Source of the DNA: Pontibacterium sinense
GTDB lineage: Bacteria > Pseudomonadota > Gammaproteobacteria > Pseudomonadales > Balneatricaceae
Direction: 5' to 3'
NCBI RefSeq assembly: GCF_015209595.1
Contig: NZ_JADEYS010000023.1
Location: forward strand, 16,848 to 80,847
DNA length: 64,000 nucleotides
This document shows, piece after piece, positions 28,750 through 38,570 of the stretch (the first letter of the stretch is position 1; each line of letters starts with the position of its first letter). The notes under the pieces are model-generated. The model saw only the letters and a program-made list of their open reading frames with translations, was not told the origin of the DNA and did no database searches. Made by a program: the position numbers and the translations under genes.

Positions 28750-29958
28750 ATGTATAAGCTGTTTTCAGGGATACTGTTAGCCAGCGCGATTGCAGCTCAG
28801 CCGCTGCATGCCGAGTCGCCGGTGAGTGCCTCTGCGCAGTTGCAGCCAGACAATGAAGCGTTGCTGCTTAGCAGCTTGCGGCACCTGCGAGAAAAGCGGG
28901 TTGATTCGGCACTGCAGGATTTGCGTACACTTACGAATCAGCAACCCGATTTCCGCCTTGCACAGTTAATTTATGCGGATTTGATGGCTGCACAGGGTGC
29001 GCCATTGCAGGATGTTGGCCGCAACCGTGCTATTGATGATAAAAAACTGTCGGGTCTTATTTCAGAAGCGAAGGCACGTTTACTGATTGAGAAAGAGAAG
29101 CCAGCATTGGATATGGTGCCAGCTTCTATGATTCAGCTCGCACCGTCACAGAAGTATGCGGTGGTCATGGATACCCGTTTGCACCGACTGTTCTTATTTG
29201 AGAATAAGATGGGAGTGCCAACGCTGATTAAGGACTATTACGCATCTTATGGGCGTGGTGGTGTAGGGAAAGAGCGACGTGGTGATCTGAAAACTCCGCT
29301 AGGCGTATACTTTGTCACCGGCCGTTTCTCCGATGCCCAGCTACCGGAGCGTTATGGCACCGGTGCTTTACCGCTGAACTACCCGAATGTATGGGATGAG
29401 CGTCATGGTCGCACCGGCAATGGTATCTGGGTACATGGATCTCCTTTTGAAACCTACAGCCGTCCACCGGAAGCGAGTGAAGGTTGTATATCCCTGAGTA
29501 ATATCGATTTCACTGAACTGGACGATATGGTGGATATTCGCAACACCCCAGTGTTGGTGGGACACAATGTCCGTTGGATGAAGCGTAACGACTGGTTGCA
29601 GCAGCAGTCTGGATATCGTCAGTTGATTGATCGCTGGCGCAGTGACTGGGAGAGTAAAAACAGTGATCGGTATTTAGCTCACTACTCGACCGATTACAAA
29701 AATGGAAACTGGGACTATCAGCGTTTTTCTTCCCATAAACGCCGCGTAAATGCGGGCAAAAAATACATAAAGGTTGGTATCGATCAGCTAAGCCTGTTTA
29801 CCTATCCCGACCAGCCAGAGTTGTTAGTTGCGACATTCCGTCAGTCGTATAAAAGCAGCAACTATAAAGGTGACTCGGTTAAGCGTCAGTACTGGGTAAG
29901 GGAAAACAGTGGCTGGAAGATCGCCTATGAAGGTGCGCCGTCGCGTGGAAAGCCTTAA
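28750..29958 (+). CDS. L,D-transpeptidase (YkuD domain) with C-terminal NTF2-like domain
   Basis: A 402-residue exported cell-wall enzyme. A signal peptide (about 1-21, ending LHA) leads to a helical region (about 35-115, TPR-like), the YkuD catalytic domain (about 135-272) with HGSPFETYSRPPEASEGCISLSN, catalytic His229 and Cys246, and a C-terminal domain (about 293-398) of the SnoaL/NTF2-like kind. YkuD enzymes form 3-3 peptidoglycan crosslinks or attach proteins to meso-diaminopimelate; E. coli ErfK/YnhG-like sequences are the nearest type, and some YkuD proteins have hydrolytic roles. The C-terminal domain recurs in the convergent gene at 30037-31449. A palindromic terminator follows. Confidence 0.9.
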   Translation: MYKLFSGILLASAIAAQPLHAESPVSASAQLQPDNEALLLSSLRHLREKRVDSALQDLRTLTNQQPDFRLAQLIYADLMAAQGAPLQDVGRNRAIDDKKLSGLISEAKARLLIEKEKPALDMVPASMIQLAPSQKYAVVMDTRLHRLFLFENKMGVPTLIKDYYASYGRGGVGKERRGDLKTPLGVYFVTGRFSDAQLPERYGTGALPLNYPNVWDERHGRTGNGIWVHGSPFETYSRPPEASEGCISLSNIDFTELDDMVDIRNTPVLVGHNVRWMKRNDWLQQQSGYRQLIDRWRSDWESKNSDRYLAHYSTDYKNGNWDYQRFSSHKRRVNAGKKYIKVGIDQLSLFTYPDQPELLVATFRQSYKSSNYKGDSVKRQYWVRENSGWKIAYEGAPSRGKP

Positions 29959-29978
29959 GTAGAATACTGCTGACGGAT

Positions 29979-30012
29979 AAAAAAAAGCTCTTCATATGAA
30001 GAGCTTTTTTTT
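29979..30012. terminator. Bidirectional terminator between transpeptidase and TPR genes
   Basis: A near-perfect palindrome (AGCTCTTCAT / ATGAAGAGCT) is bordered by an A-tract on the left and a T-tract of eight on the right, so it serves both convergent genes. Confidence 0.92.
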
Positions 30013-30036
30013 GGAAAAGGGATCACTCCGTTAAGA

Positions 30037-31449
30037 TTAGAGAGAGCCTTCCTGGACAATTTTCCAACCTGAAGAACGGCGCATCAGACTTATCCGTTTA
30101 CGAGCGACATCACGGTAACGGTCGGAACGGTAGCTCTGACGGAAAGTGGCTTCGGCCCGGCTGTCGGATAGCATCACCACATCAATATCGCTCAGGGCGA
30201 CCTTAATGTAGTCAGGGCTAGTCAGACGGTTGGTACGGGTCTGTACCCATTGCTTGTGAGATACTCCGTTATTCGGTTTATAACCGGCAACGTAGGCGCG
30301 AACGTACGCTTGAACGTTTTGTTCAGACCATGCTTTCGCCCAGCTTTTCAGGTGACCTTCGATGATTTTTTCTGGCGCTGGAGGTGTTTCCTTTACCGCT
30401 GTACGCTCGTTCTCCCGCTCAGATAGCTGATCTGCTTCGAGGCTCGCCAGAAGTTTTGCTGCACGCTCTGTCTCGCGGGCAATAGCAAGCTCTTCAGGGG
30501 AAGCGCTAAGTGCCATTGTATCGGTGCCAGCATCATTACGGTCGGTCTGTGCTGGATTTTGTGCTGCTGAAATTGCTTCAGAATCGGCCTGGTTCATCAC
30601 CACGTTTGTGTAAGGCAATGGTGTGGCTGGTGTTGCCTCTGAAATACCGATTGCTTCAGCGACGGCAAGCTCTTCCGTTGCAAGGTCATTGTCTGTTGTC
30701 AGGTTCTCTGCCGCCTGAATATTGAGTTCGATATTTTCTGGTTCTTGTTCCGGGGCAGCTGAGGGAATGTCTACAACAGTTGCCACTTCAGGCGCGGGCG
30801 TTTCTTCCTGTGCCTGCAATTCAGGTTTTGGCTCAAATAGAGGCGCTGAATGCATGCCGATGGCCGTTGGGTAGCCAAACTGACTCAGGGAGACCAGCTG
30901 TGGCCCTCGGTCGGTCCCGGATACCCCCAGAGCTTTGTTGTAGGCTTCTGCTGCCAGTACCGCGTACATGTCACTCAGGTTTTGGTATACCTGTGCATAA
31001 CTGGGATGGGTTTTGAATGCACTTTGCAATGTTTGGATCGCGCGGCTGTTGTCGCCTGCTTCTGCATACATCACAGCAAGGTTATTGAGCGGTTCCGGCC
31101 GATCAGGGTATTGTTCTCGCAGCTCGTTCAGCAATGTCTCTGCTTGAGCGGAGCGCCCCGTTTTTGACAGCAATGTGGCTTTGAGCAGTTGAGCATCCAT
31201 GTTGTCTTCATCGGCCGCCAGTACCTGATCGACTGCAGTCATCGCATTCTGATATTGGCCGTTGCGCAGGTAACGGTTGGCCTGCTGTAAACTCTGCAGG
31301 TCGGTCGCATCAGATGTTACTTGAGGCGCAGGCGAGGAGCTGTTGTCCGAACTGTCCATTACGCTGTACGCAACGACACCGGCAATTACTGCCGCAATTG
31401 CGAGTGGAAGCCATCTTTTCTTTCCAGGAGCGTTTTGTAACGAAGCCAT
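30037..31449 (-). CDS. Membrane-anchored TPR protein with C-terminal NTF2-like domain
   Basis: A 470-residue protein with a short cytoplasmic N-terminus, one transmembrane helix (about residues 12-31), tetratricopeptide repeats (about 50-165, e.g. ANRYLRNGQYQNAMTAVDQVLAADEDNMDAQ), a long disordered Ala/Glu/Pro-rich linker (about 185-355) and a C-terminal domain of about 105 residues. The C-terminus is clearly related to that of the convergent L,D-transpeptidase: both have ATFRQSY, a basic stretch and SGWKI.EG near the end. The helix orientation puts TPR and NTF2-like domains in the periplasm. A scaffold role in the envelope with the neighbouring transpeptidase is inferred. No named family is recognised for the full protein. 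Confidence 0.75.
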   Translation of the reverse strand: MASLQNAPGKKRWLPLAIAAVIAGVVAYSVMDSSDNSSSPAPQVTSDATDLQSLQQANRYLRNGQYQNAMTAVDQVLAADEDNMDAQLLKATLLSKTGRSAQAETLLNELREQYPDRPEPLNNLAVMYAEAGDNSRAIQTLQSAFKTHPSYAQVYQNLSDMYAVLAAEAYNKALGVSGTDRGPQLVSLSQFGYPTAIGMHSAPLFEPKPELQAQEETPAPEVATVVDIPSAAPEQEPENIELNIQAAENLTTDNDLATEELAVAEAIGISEATPATPLPYTNVVMNQADSEAISAAQNPAQTDRNDAGTDTMALSASPEELAIARETERAAKLLASLEADQLSERENERTAVKETPPAPEKIIEGHLKSWAKAWSEQNVQAYVRAYVAGYKPNNGVSHKQWVQTRTNRLTSPDYIKVALSDIDVVMLSDSRAEATFRQSYRSDRYRDVARKRISLMRRSSGWKIVQEGSL

Positions 31450-31573
31450 GTATGTTCAGTACTAGTCAGAAGAAAAATATCGGAAGCCGACATTATAAAC
31501 ATCTCGGCGAGCAAAGGCAGGGTATGTGGATCAGCTGATTAAAAAAAATCCACAACCTTCCAGTTGCGCCCAC

Positions 31574-31601
31574 AAAAAAGCCTCCATAAGGAGGCTTTTT
31601 T
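31574..31601 (-). terminator. Terminator of purD
   Basis: A perfect 12-bp repeat (AAAAAAGCCTCC / GGAGGCTTTTTT) with a four-base loop lies 19 bases beyond the purD stop. The minus-strand T-tract fits transcription from purH-purD; it may also block read-in from the other side. Confidence 0.9.
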
Positions 31602-31619
31602 CAACGCTATAACGACAGG

Positions 31620-32909
31620 TTATTCACCCTGTTCGCGCGCAATTGCGCGGTACGCAATGTCGTTACGGAAGTACGCGTCTTTCCAGCTGACGTCCTTCAG
31701 CAGCTCGTAAGCACGTTGTTGCGCTTCCGTTACTGTATCACCCAGTGCCGTTACACACAGGACACGTCCGCCTGCAGTTACAACGTTGCCTGCATCATCC
31801 AGCTGAGTACCCGCGTGGAAAATCTTGGTGCCTTCCGGGCATGTCGCCGGCAAGCTGATCACGTCACCTTTACCGTAACTGCCTGGGTAACCACCTGCAG
31901 CCATAACAACGCCGACAGATTTACGCTCATCCCACTCTGCAGTGGTCTGATCCAGCTTCTTATCCAGCGCGGCATTGCACATATCAACCAGGCTGGATTT
32001 CAGGCGCAGCATGATTGGCTGGGTTTCAGGATCACCAAAGCGACAGTTGTATTCGATCACTTTAGGTGTACCGTCAGAACCGATCATCAGACCCGCGTAC
32101 AGGAAGCCGGTGTATTCATTGCCTTCAGCTTTCATGCCGTTAACGGTAGGCATGATCACTTCATCCATAACACGCTGGTCGATCTCTGCGGTGACAACCG
32201 GAGCAGGGGAGTACGCACCCATGCCGCCTGTGTTCAGGCCAGTATCGCCATCACCAACACGTTTATGATCCTGGCTGGTGGCCATTGGCAGTACATTGTC
32301 ACCGTCAACGATGACGATATAAGACGCTTCTTCACCGTCAAGGAACTCTTCAATAACAACACGGCTACCCGCATCACCAAATGCGTTACCCGCCAGCATA
32401 TCCTTGATGGCATCTTCTGCTTCTTCCAGCGTCATCGCAACGATAACGCCTTTGCCTGCTGCCAGACCGTCGGCTTTAATCACGATCGGCGCACCTTTCT
32501 CACGTACGTAAGTCAGTGCAGGCTCGATTTCAGTGAAGTTAGCGTATTCGCCGGTTGGAATATTGTGGCGTGCCAGAAAATCTTTGGTAAAAGCTTTGGA
32601 ACCTTCCAGCTGCGCAGCGCCTTCGGTTGGGCCGAAAATGCGCAGGCCTTCAGCCTGAAAGTGGTTCACAACACCCGCAACCAATGGTGCCTCAGGGCCG
32701 ACAATGGTCAGATCAATCGCATTATCTTTTGCGAAATCGCGCAAGCCATCTAGATCCATCACGTCGAGTGAAACGTTCTGCATCTTGTCTTCTTGTGCGG
32801 TTGCAGCGTTACCCGGTGCTACAAAAATGTCGGTAACTTTGTTGTCGCGTGCTGCCGCCCATGCCAGAGCATGTTCGCGGCCGCCGGAACCAATAATCAG
32901 TACTTTCAT
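31620..32909 (-). CDS. purD: Phosphoribosylamine-glycine ligase
   Basis: The second step of de novo purine synthesis: it joins glycine to 5-phosphoribosylamine with ATP. The 429-residue protein is a standard ATP-grasp PurD: N-terminal MKVLIIGSGGREHALAWA, VGPEAPLVAGVV, the ATP-grasp core VIKADGLAAGKGVIVA, the FLDGEEAS segment, MGAYSPAPV and EYNCRFGDPETQPIMLRL. AGAGGA stands before the ATG. It follows purH by 67 bases that contain a hairpin and ends in a strong terminator. The purH-purD order is common in gammaproteobacteria. Confidence 0.97.
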   Translation of the reverse strand: MKVLIIGSGGREHALAWAAARDNKVTDIFVAPGNAATAQEDKMQNVSLDVMDLDGLRDFAKDNAIDLTIVGPEAPLVAGVVNHFQAEGLRIFGPTEGAAQLEGSKAFTKDFLARHNIPTGEYANFTEIEPALTYVREKGAPIVIKADGLAAGKGVIVAMTLEEAEDAIKDMLAGNAFGDAGSRVVIEEFLDGEEASYIVIVDGDNVLPMATSQDHKRVGDGDTGLNTGGMGAYSPAPVVTAEIDQRVMDEVIMPTVNGMKAEGNEYTGFLYAGLMIGSDGTPKVIEYNCRFGDPETQPIMLRLKSSLVDMCNAALDKKLDQTTAEWDERKSVGVVMAAGGYPGSYGKGDVISLPATCPEGTKIFHAGTQLDDAGNVVTAGGRVLCVTALGDTVTEAQQRAYELLKDVSWKDAYFRNDIAYRAIAREQGE

Positions 32910-32932
32910 GTATATATCCTCTAAACACAGAA

Positions 32933-32953
32933 TAGCCCGGACATGCCGGGCTA
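32933..32953. repeat. Hairpin in the purH-purD gap
   Basis: A perfect 8-bp inverted repeat (TAGCCCGG / CCGGGCTA) with a five-base loop lies between purH and purD. The minus-strand tract after it (TTCTGTGTTT) is only moderately T-rich. It may reduce or tune purD transcription or protect the purH mRNA end. Confidence 0.5.
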
Positions 32954-32976
32954 CAGGTGTATTCGCTGATCACATC

Positions 32977-34554
32977 TTAGTGACGGAAGTGACGCATACC
33001 CGTGAAGACCATTGCCATGCCATGTTCGTCAGCGGCGGCGATAGTTTCTTCGTCGCGCATAGAGCCACCTGGCTGGATGATCGCATTGATACCCGCAGCA
33101 GCAGCTGCATCAATACCATCACGGAATGGGAAGAATGCATCAGATGCCATGACGGAGCCTTTGACTTCCAGACCTTCGTCAGCCGCTTTGATACCAGCAA
33201 TCTTCGCAGAGTATACGCGGCTCATCTGGCCTGCACCGATACCGATAGTCTGGCCATCTTTCGCGTATACAATTGCGTTGGATTTAACGAACTTAGCCAC
33301 TTCCCAGCAGAACAGCAGATCACGGATTTCCTGTTCAGTTGGCTGGCGCTGAGATACGACTTTCAATGCAGATGCATCAACCATTCCCAGATCACGGTCC
33401 TGAACCAGTAAGCCGCCATTCACGCGCTTGTAGTCGAAACCGTGGGCACGGTTAGCGTCCCACTCGCCGCATTCCAGCAGACGTACGTTTGGCTTCGTTG
33501 AAACCAGATCAGACGCTTCCTGAGATACAGAAGGTGCGATGATGACTTCAACGAACTGACGTTCGATGATGGCCTGTGCGGTTTTAGCGTCCAGCTCACG
33601 GTTGAACGCGATGATGCCGCCAAATGCGGAGGTTGGGTCAGTCTGGTGAGCGCGGTTATAGGCTTCCAGAATGTCTGCACCAATCGCTACGCCACAAGGG
33701 TTGGCATGCTTAACGATGACACAGGCTGGCTCTTTGAATGGTTTTACGCATTCCAGCGCTGCATCTGTATCAGCAACGTTGTTGAAAGACAGTGCTTTGC
33801 CCTGCATCTGGCGAGCGGTTGCTACGCAGGCTTCAGCCGGGTTGGCCTCTACGTAGAATGCTGCACGCTGATGTGGGTTTTCGCCGTAGCGCATATCCTG
33901 TGCTTTCAGGAACTGAGTGTTGAACGTACGAGGGAAGTCTGCTGGCTCCTCCTCTTCACCTTCAACAATCGCACCCAGGTAGTTGGCAATCATGCCATCG
34001 TATGCAGCGGTGTGTTCGAACGCTTTTACTGCCAGGTCGAAACGGGTTTTGTGGCTCAGACCACCGTTACCCAGTTCTGCTGCGACTGCGTCGTAGTCCG
34101 ATGCATTCACAACAATCGCCACATCTTTGTGGTTTTTAGCTGCAGAACGCACCATGGTAGGACCACCGATGTCGATGTTTTCGATCGCCATAGGCAGATC
34201 GCAATCAGGACGGTTGATGGTCTGTTCAAACGGATACAGGTTTACAACAACCATATCGATTGGTGTGATGCCGTGTTCGTTCATGACTGCATCGTCGGTA
34301 CCGCGACGGCCCAGAATGCCGCCGTGTACTTTCGGGTGCAGGGTCTTAACACGACCATCCATCATCTCCGGGAAACCGGTGTAGTCAGATACTTCAACTG
34401 CAGGGATGTTGTTTTCTTTCAGCAGCTTATAGGTGCCGCCGGTGGAAAGAATTTCAACACCTTGAGCGTTCAGTGCCTGAGCAAATTCTACAATGCCGGT
34501 TTTGTCTGACACGCTGATCAGCGCGCGGCGTACAGGAGTGGTGTTCTCTGCCAT
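32977..34554 (-). CDS. purH: Bifunctional AICAR transformylase / IMP cyclohydrolase
   Basis: It does the last two steps of IMP synthesis: formyl transfer from 10-formyl-THF to AICAR and ring closure. The protein has about 525 residues. The N-terminal MGS-fold cyclohydrolase domain shows [27 protein letters not shown] and [23 protein letters not shown]; the transformylase domain shows [25 protein letters not shown] and [12 protein letters not shown]. The start is uncertain: ATG 34554 ([10 protein letters not shown]) best fits the family, an in-frame ATG at 34572 gives six more residues, and neither has a strong ribosome site. Fis ends 31-49 bases upstream, and purD follows. Confidence 0.95.
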   Translation of the reverse strand: MAENTTPVRRALISVSDKTGIVEFAQALNAQGVEILSTGGTYKLLKENNIPAVEVSDYTGFPEMMDGRVKTLHPKVHGGILGRRGTDDAVMNEHGITPIDMVVVNLYPFEQTINRPDCDLPMAIENIDIGGPTMVRSAAKNHKDVAIVVNASDYDAVAAELGNGGLSHKTRFDLAVKAFEHTAAYDGMIANYLGAIVEGEEEEPADFPRTFNTQFLKAQDMRYGENPHQRAAFYVEANPAEACVATARQMQGKALSFNNVADTDAALECVKPFKEPACVIVKHANPCGVAIGADILEAYNRAHQTDPTSAFGGIIAFNRELDAKTAQAIIERQFVEVIIAPSVSQEASDLVSTKPNVRLLECGEWDANRAHGFDYKRVNGGLLVQDRDLGMVDASALKVVSQRQPTEQEIRDLLFCWEVAKFVKSNAIVYAKDGQTIGIGAGQMSRVYSAKIAGIKAADEGLEVKGSVMASDAFFPFRDGIDAAAAAGINAIIQPGGSMRDEETIAAADEHGMAMVFTGMRHFRH

Positions 34555-34602
34555 GGTGATTGGAGTTCCCATTAACTAGTAAAAAGCACTAATAAAAAGC
34601 GG

Positions 34603-34911
34603 TTACAGCAGACCGTATTGTTTCAGCTTCTTGCGCAGCGTACCGCGGTTCAGGCCAAGAACCTGAGAAGCTTTGGTCTGATTATCTTTGGTATATGCCA
34701 TTACAGATTCGAACAAAGGTGCTTCGATCTCGGACAATACCATCTGGTATACGTCGGTTACCGGCTGTCCGTCGAGCTGACGGAAGTAGTTGTTTAGTGC
34801 CAGGTGCACGCTATCCCGAAGGGTGCTTCCGGTCTCTGCAGTTGCGTTCTGAGTGAGAGTCGGCTGAGTGATTTCTTTATATTCCACAGTATTACGTATC
34901 CAGTTTGTCAT
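34603..34911 (-). CDS. fis: DNA-binding protein Fis
   Basis: A nucleoid-associated protein that bends DNA, activates rRNA and tRNA promoters and aids recombination. The 102-residue protein has the N-terminal beta-hairpin arm region, the dimer helices ([24 protein letters not shown]) and the C-terminal helix-turn-helix [26 protein letters not shown], the most conserved part of the family. The ATG overlaps the dusB stop (ATGA), the classical dusB-fis arrangement of gammaproteobacteria, in which the operon is sensitive to growth phase. The family length is 98-106 residues. Confidence 0.96.
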   Translation of the reverse strand: MTNWIRNTVEYKEITQPTLTQNATAETGSTLRDSVHLALNNYFRQLDGQPVTDVYQMVLSEIEAPLFESVMAYTKDNQTKASQVLGLNRGTLRKKLKQYGLL

Positions 34912-35891
34912 GCAGCCAGAGGGTCGGACAGACGATCGAAATGACGCTCGATCGCTGACGTTTGCTCTTCTGCTGTTTCCAATACATTGAATTCCTTGCG
35001 GAAGGATTTTCCTTCCGGCCGTGCTTGCAGGTACCACCCTACGTGCTTTCTTGCGATCCGAACGCCTAGGTAGTCGCCGTAAAAGGTTCGTAGCTCCTGC
35101 AAATGCCCCAGCAGAATTTTTCTAATCTCTTCCAGTGAGGGTTCTTCCATTAATTCACCTGTTGCCAGGTAATGGTTGATCTCCCTGAATAACCAGGGGC
35201 GTCCCTGTGCGCCTCGGCCAATCATCACGGCATCGGCACCGGTGTGTGCGATGACCTGTTTGGCCTTTTGGGGTGTATCGATATCGCCGTTAGCGAATAC
35301 CGGAATAGACACGGCATGTTTAACCGCTGCAATTGTGTCGTATTCGGCGTCGCCTTTGTATCCACAGGCGCGGGTTCTGCCATGTAATGCCAGTGCTGCT
35401 ATACCGGCGTCTTCAGCCATCCGCGCAATATTGAGCGCGTTACGACTTTCATGATCCCATCCGGTACGGAATTTAAGCGTGACAGGTACATCGACCGCCG
35501 CAACCACTGTCTGCAAAATGTCGGCAACCAGAGCTTCATCCCGCAGTAAGGCGGAACCAGCGGCTTTGTTACACACTTTCTTTGCAGGACAACCCATGTT
35601 GATATCGATGATTTGGGCCCCCCGTTCTGCGTTCATCCGCGCAGCCTCAGCCATCATATGTGCGTCTCCGCCAGCGATCTGTACAGATCGAGGCTCGGTT
35701 TCACCCTGATGATTAAGACGGTAGCTGGATTTGCGAGACTTCCATAAACGGGTATCAGAGGTAACCATCTCGGACACAACCAAGCCCGCACCAAACTGCC
35801 GGCAAAGTTGCCGGAACGGTCGGTCCGTGACGCCTGCCATTGGCGCCAGAATAGTCTGGTTATCAATGGTATAAGGTCCGATTCGGAACAT
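34908..35891 (-). CDS. dusB: tRNA-dihydrouridine synthase B
   Basis: An FMN enzyme that reduces uridine in the tRNA D-loop (U17 in E. coli DusB) using NADPH. The 327-residue TIM-barrel protein starts with [33 protein letters not shown] and has the catalytic-cysteine motif [43 protein letters not shown] and the phosphate-binding [13 protein letters not shown]. fis overlaps its end by four bases. prmA lies upstream on the same strand across a 248-base gap, so an internal promoter is likely. Confidence 0.96.
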   Translation of the reverse strand: MFRIGPYTIDNQTILAPMAGVTDRPFRQLCRQFGAGLVVSEMVTSDTRLWKSRKSSYRLNHQGETEPRSVQIAGGDAHMMAEAARMNAERGAQIIDINMGCPAKKVCNKAAGSALLRDEALVADILQTVVAAVDVPVTLKFRTGWDHESRNALNIARMAEDAGIAALALHGRTRACGYKGDAEYDTIAAVKHAVSIPVFANGDIDTPQKAKQVIAHTGADAVMIGRGAQGRPWLFREINHYLATGELMEEPSLEEIRKILLGHLQELRTFYGDYLGVRIARKHVGWYLQARPEGKSFRKEFNVLETAEEQTSAIERHFDRLSDPLAA

Positions 35892-36086
35892 GGATTACCT
35901 TAATTTTGGGTAAAAAAACACCATGAAGCTGCACAGAGCCCCAAAGCAGATTTAAAACAAGGAAGGCGGACAATGATAACGCTTCAGACGCATAGGTCCA
36001 AGCCGTTTTTGATGGTTTTTTGTACGATTTTGGCTTGACTGTATTTGTCTTTTGGTCTTGTCGCAGGGCGCGTCATAGCTGGGATC

Positions 36087-36110
36087 AGGGACAACATAGG
36101 TGTCGTCCCT
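36087..36110. repeat. Hairpin between prmA and dusB
   Basis: An inverted repeat AGGGAC / GTCCCT extends inward by ACA / TGT after one mismatch, with a four-base loop. The plus strand is T-rich after it (AATAATTTTTG), but both flanking genes are on the minus strand, where no T-tract follows. The gap has 248 bases and probably holds the dusB-fis promoter. Confidence 0.4.
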
Positions 36111-36139
36111 AATAATTTTTGTTGCTGTACAGAGATTGA

Positions 36140-37033
36140 TCAGCGTTTGATGCCGCAGATGCGAATCCAGCCTTCACGCTCAGCAGGTGGCTCGAGGTCA
36201 AACCATTGTGCATAGGCGGTGTTGATAGCTTCAGCCTGATCTTCCAGCAGACCAGACAGTGCCATGCGACCACCCGACTTCACGTGTTTGGCGATTGTCG
36301 GTGCCAGTTCAACCAGTGGGCCGGCCAGAATGTTGGCCACGATCACATCGCCTTCGATATCTGGCGTATGTTCCGGCAGGAAAACGTTGAGGCGGTTTTC
36401 AGCCAGTTTGTTGCGTGCCAGGTTATCTTTGCTTGCCTGTAGTGCTTGCAGATCAATATCGACGGCCGTGACATGTTTCGCCCCAAGTAGCAGGGTGGCA
36501 ATGCCTAAGATGCCGGAGCCGCAACCATAATCGACAACCTCGCAGTCATCCAGATCTTGTGCATCGAGCCATTCCAGACACAGTGCGGTTGTCGGGTGGG
36601 TGCCCGTACCAAAGGCCAAACCCGGGTCCAGCATCATATTGACGGCATCAGGGTCGGGGGCTTCGCGCCAGCTTGGGCAGACCCAAAGGCGTTTGCCAAA
36701 TTGCATCGGGTGGTAGCTATCCATCCATTCCCGTTCCCAGTCCTTATCTTCCAGAATTTCTGCTTTGATAGGGGGAAAGGGTGCGTCTGGGAATAGCTGC
36801 TCGTGTGCCTGGCGGATAAAACGATGAGTGGCGTCCAGATCGTGGTCGGCAGAGAACAGGCCCGTCACAATAGTGCTATCCCACAAGGGTGTTGTGCCCA
36901 GCTCGGGTTCAAAGATTGGCTGGTCTTTGTTGTCCTGATAAGTGACAGACGCGCAGCCCGCAGCAAGTAGCAGATCTTCGTACTGTTCTGCGTGCTCAGG
37001 GGTCGTAGTAAGTTTTATCTGTAGCCAAGGCAT
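36140..37033 (-). CDS. prmA: Ribosomal protein L11 methyltransferase
   Basis: It trimethylates the N-terminus and several lysines of ribosomal protein L11 with SAM. The 297-residue protein has the N-terminal L11-recognition domain (MPWLQIKLTTTPEHAEQYEDLLLAAGC) and the Rossmann methyltransferase domain with MMLDPGLAFGTGTHPTTALCLEWLD, VVDYGCGSGILGIATLLLGA and DVIVANILAGPLVELAPTI. The order prmA then dusB-fis on the same strand is as in E. coli. A gap of 160 bases with an accC terminator precedes it, so it has its own promoter. Confidence 0.96.
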   Translation of the reverse strand: MPWLQIKLTTTPEHAEQYEDLLLAAGCASVTYQDNKDQPIFEPELGTTPLWDSTIVTGLFSADHDLDATHRFIRQAHEQLFPDAPFPPIKAEILEDKDWEREWMDSYHPMQFGKRLWVCPSWREAPDPDAVNMMLDPGLAFGTGTHPTTALCLEWLDAQDLDDCEVVDYGCGSGILGIATLLLGAKHVTAVDIDLQALQASKDNLARNKLAENRLNVFLPEHTPDIEGDVIVANILAGPLVELAPTIAKHVKSGGRMALSGLLEDQAEAINTAYAQWFDLEPPAEREGWIRICGIKR

Positions 37034-37141
37034 GATGTGTTCCAGTTCACGAGAGAGATGCCAGTATATCGACTTATACGTTGAGGTGGGAGATGGCGAT
37101 CAGAGGATCAGGCAGAAAAAACGCAGATAGTGAGCAGGCAC

Positions 37142-37170
37142 AAAAAAGCCCGCACGTGGGCGGGCTTTTA
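37142..37170 (-). terminator. Terminator of the aroQ-accBC operon
   Basis: A GC-rich stem (GCCCGC / GCGGGC extended by A/T pairs) with a six-base loop lies just after the accC stop; the minus strand has a T-tract (CTTTTTTG). Confidence 0.85.
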
Positions 37171-37193
37171 TAGTGTGATGGAAACGGGTCTGA

Positions 37194-38537
37194 TTACAGG
37201 CCCAGTTTCTTTTCCAGATAGTGGATGTTTACACCACCTTCCTGGAAATGGGTATCACGTACGATTTCCTGATGCAGTGGGATATTGGTGCGAATACCAT
37301 CAATCACTGCTTCGTCCAGTGCGTTACGCATACGGATCAACGAGGTTTCACGGTCTTCCGCGTAGCTGATCAGTTTAGCGATCAGTGAATCGTAGTGCGG
37401 AGGTACGGTGTAACCCGAGTACAAGTGAGAATCTACACGAATACCCAGACCACCCGGTGCGTGGAAATGCTTCACGTTACCCGGGCTTGGCAGGAATGAT
37501 TTAGGGTCTTCCGCGTTGATGCGGCACTCGAAAGCGTGGCCCTGTACGACGATATCTTCCTGTTTCAGGGACAGCGGCAGGCCAGACGCAATGCGAAGCT
37601 GTTCTTTAACGATATCAACGCCAGTAATCATCTCAGTCACCGGGTGCTCAACCTGCACACGGGTGTTCATTTCGATGAAGTAGAAACCACCATCTTCGTA
37701 TAGGAACTCGAACGTGCCTGCACCGCGGTAACCGATTTCGATACATGCATCGACACAGGATTGCAGAACCTCTGCGCGCGCAGCAGGATCCAGATGAGGT
37801 GCTGGAGCTTCCTCTACCACTTTCTGGTGACGGCGCTGCATGGAGCAGTCACGATCATACAGATGAACAGCGTTACCCTGTCCATCAGCCAGAACTTGAA
37901 CTTCAACGTGGCGAGGGTTCTGCAGGAATTTCTCCATGTACACGGTATCGTCGCCGAATGCTGCGGCAGCTTCGGAGCGCGTAATGTGTACGGAGTTCAA
38001 CAGAGAGGCTTCGGAATGCACAACGCGCATACCACGACCACCACCACCGGAGGCAGCTTTGATGATCACCGGATAGCCGATACGCTGGGCGATCTTCTGC
38101 ATTGCCGGGCCATCATCAACTGGCAGCGGGCCATCAGAGCCCGGTACAGTTGGTACGCCTGCTTTCTTCATCGCTTCGATTGCAGAAACTTTATCGCCCA
38201 TCAGGCGAATCGTTTCAGCACGAGGGCCGATGAACTGGAAGCCTGAACGCTCAACCTGCTCAGCAAAATCTGCATTTTCCGCTAGGAAACCGTAACCTGG
38301 GTGGATACCCATAGCGTCGGTGACTTCGGCTGCAGCAATGATGGCAGGGATATTCAGGTAACTCTGTGGGGATGGCGCCGGACCAATGCAGACAGCTTCA
38401 TCTGCAAGACGTACATGCATCAGGTCGCGGTCAGCCGTGGAGTGAATGGCTACGGTCTTGATGCCCAGCTCTTTGCAGGCACGCAGGATACGCAGTGCGA
38501 TCTCACCCCGGTTGGCAATGACTACTTTTTCCAGCAT
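37194..38537 (-). CDS. accC: Biotin carboxylase subunit of acetyl-CoA carboxylase
   Basis: It carboxylates the biotin on AccB using bicarbonate and ATP, the first half of malonyl-CoA formation. The 447-residue protein is a standard ATP-grasp biotin carboxylase: [56 protein letters not shown], the [20 protein letters not shown] motif, [22 protein letters not shown] and the catalytic-arginine segment. AAGGAC lies just before the ATG. It follows accB closely and ends in a strong terminator. Confidence 0.97.
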   Translation of the reverse strand: MLEKVVIANRGEIALRILRACKELGIKTVAIHSTADRDLMHVRLADEAVCIGPAPSPQSYLNIPAIIAAAEVTDAMGIHPGYGFLAENADFAEQVERSGFQFIGPRAETIRLMGDKVSAIEAMKKAGVPTVPGSDGPLPVDDGPAMQKIAQRIGYPVIIKAASGGGGRGMRVVHSEASLLNSVHITRSEAAAAFGDDTVYMEKFLQNPRHVEVQVLADGQGNAVHLYDRDCSMQRRHQKVVEEAPAPHLDPAARAEVLQSCVDACIEIGYRGAGTFEFLYEDGGFYFIEMNTRVQVEHPVTEMITGVDIVKEQLRIASGLPLSLKQEDIVVQGHAFECRINAEDPKSFLPSPGNVKHFHAPGGLGIRVDSHLYSGYTVPPHYDSLIAKLISYAEDRETSLIRMRNALDEAVIDGIRTNIPLHQEIVRDTHFQEGGVNIHYLEKKLGL

Positions 38538-38570
38538 CTGGATGTCCTTGAATCAGGTCTGTGGGAGCAC

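Noticed and set aside
31716..32753. Long plus-strand ORF opposite purD
   Set aside because: PurD on the minus strand matches its family along the full length; the opposite frame is a shadow.
33646..34509. Long plus-strand ORF opposite purH
   Set aside because: Antisense to a full-length PurH with all motifs; no ribosome site or family features.
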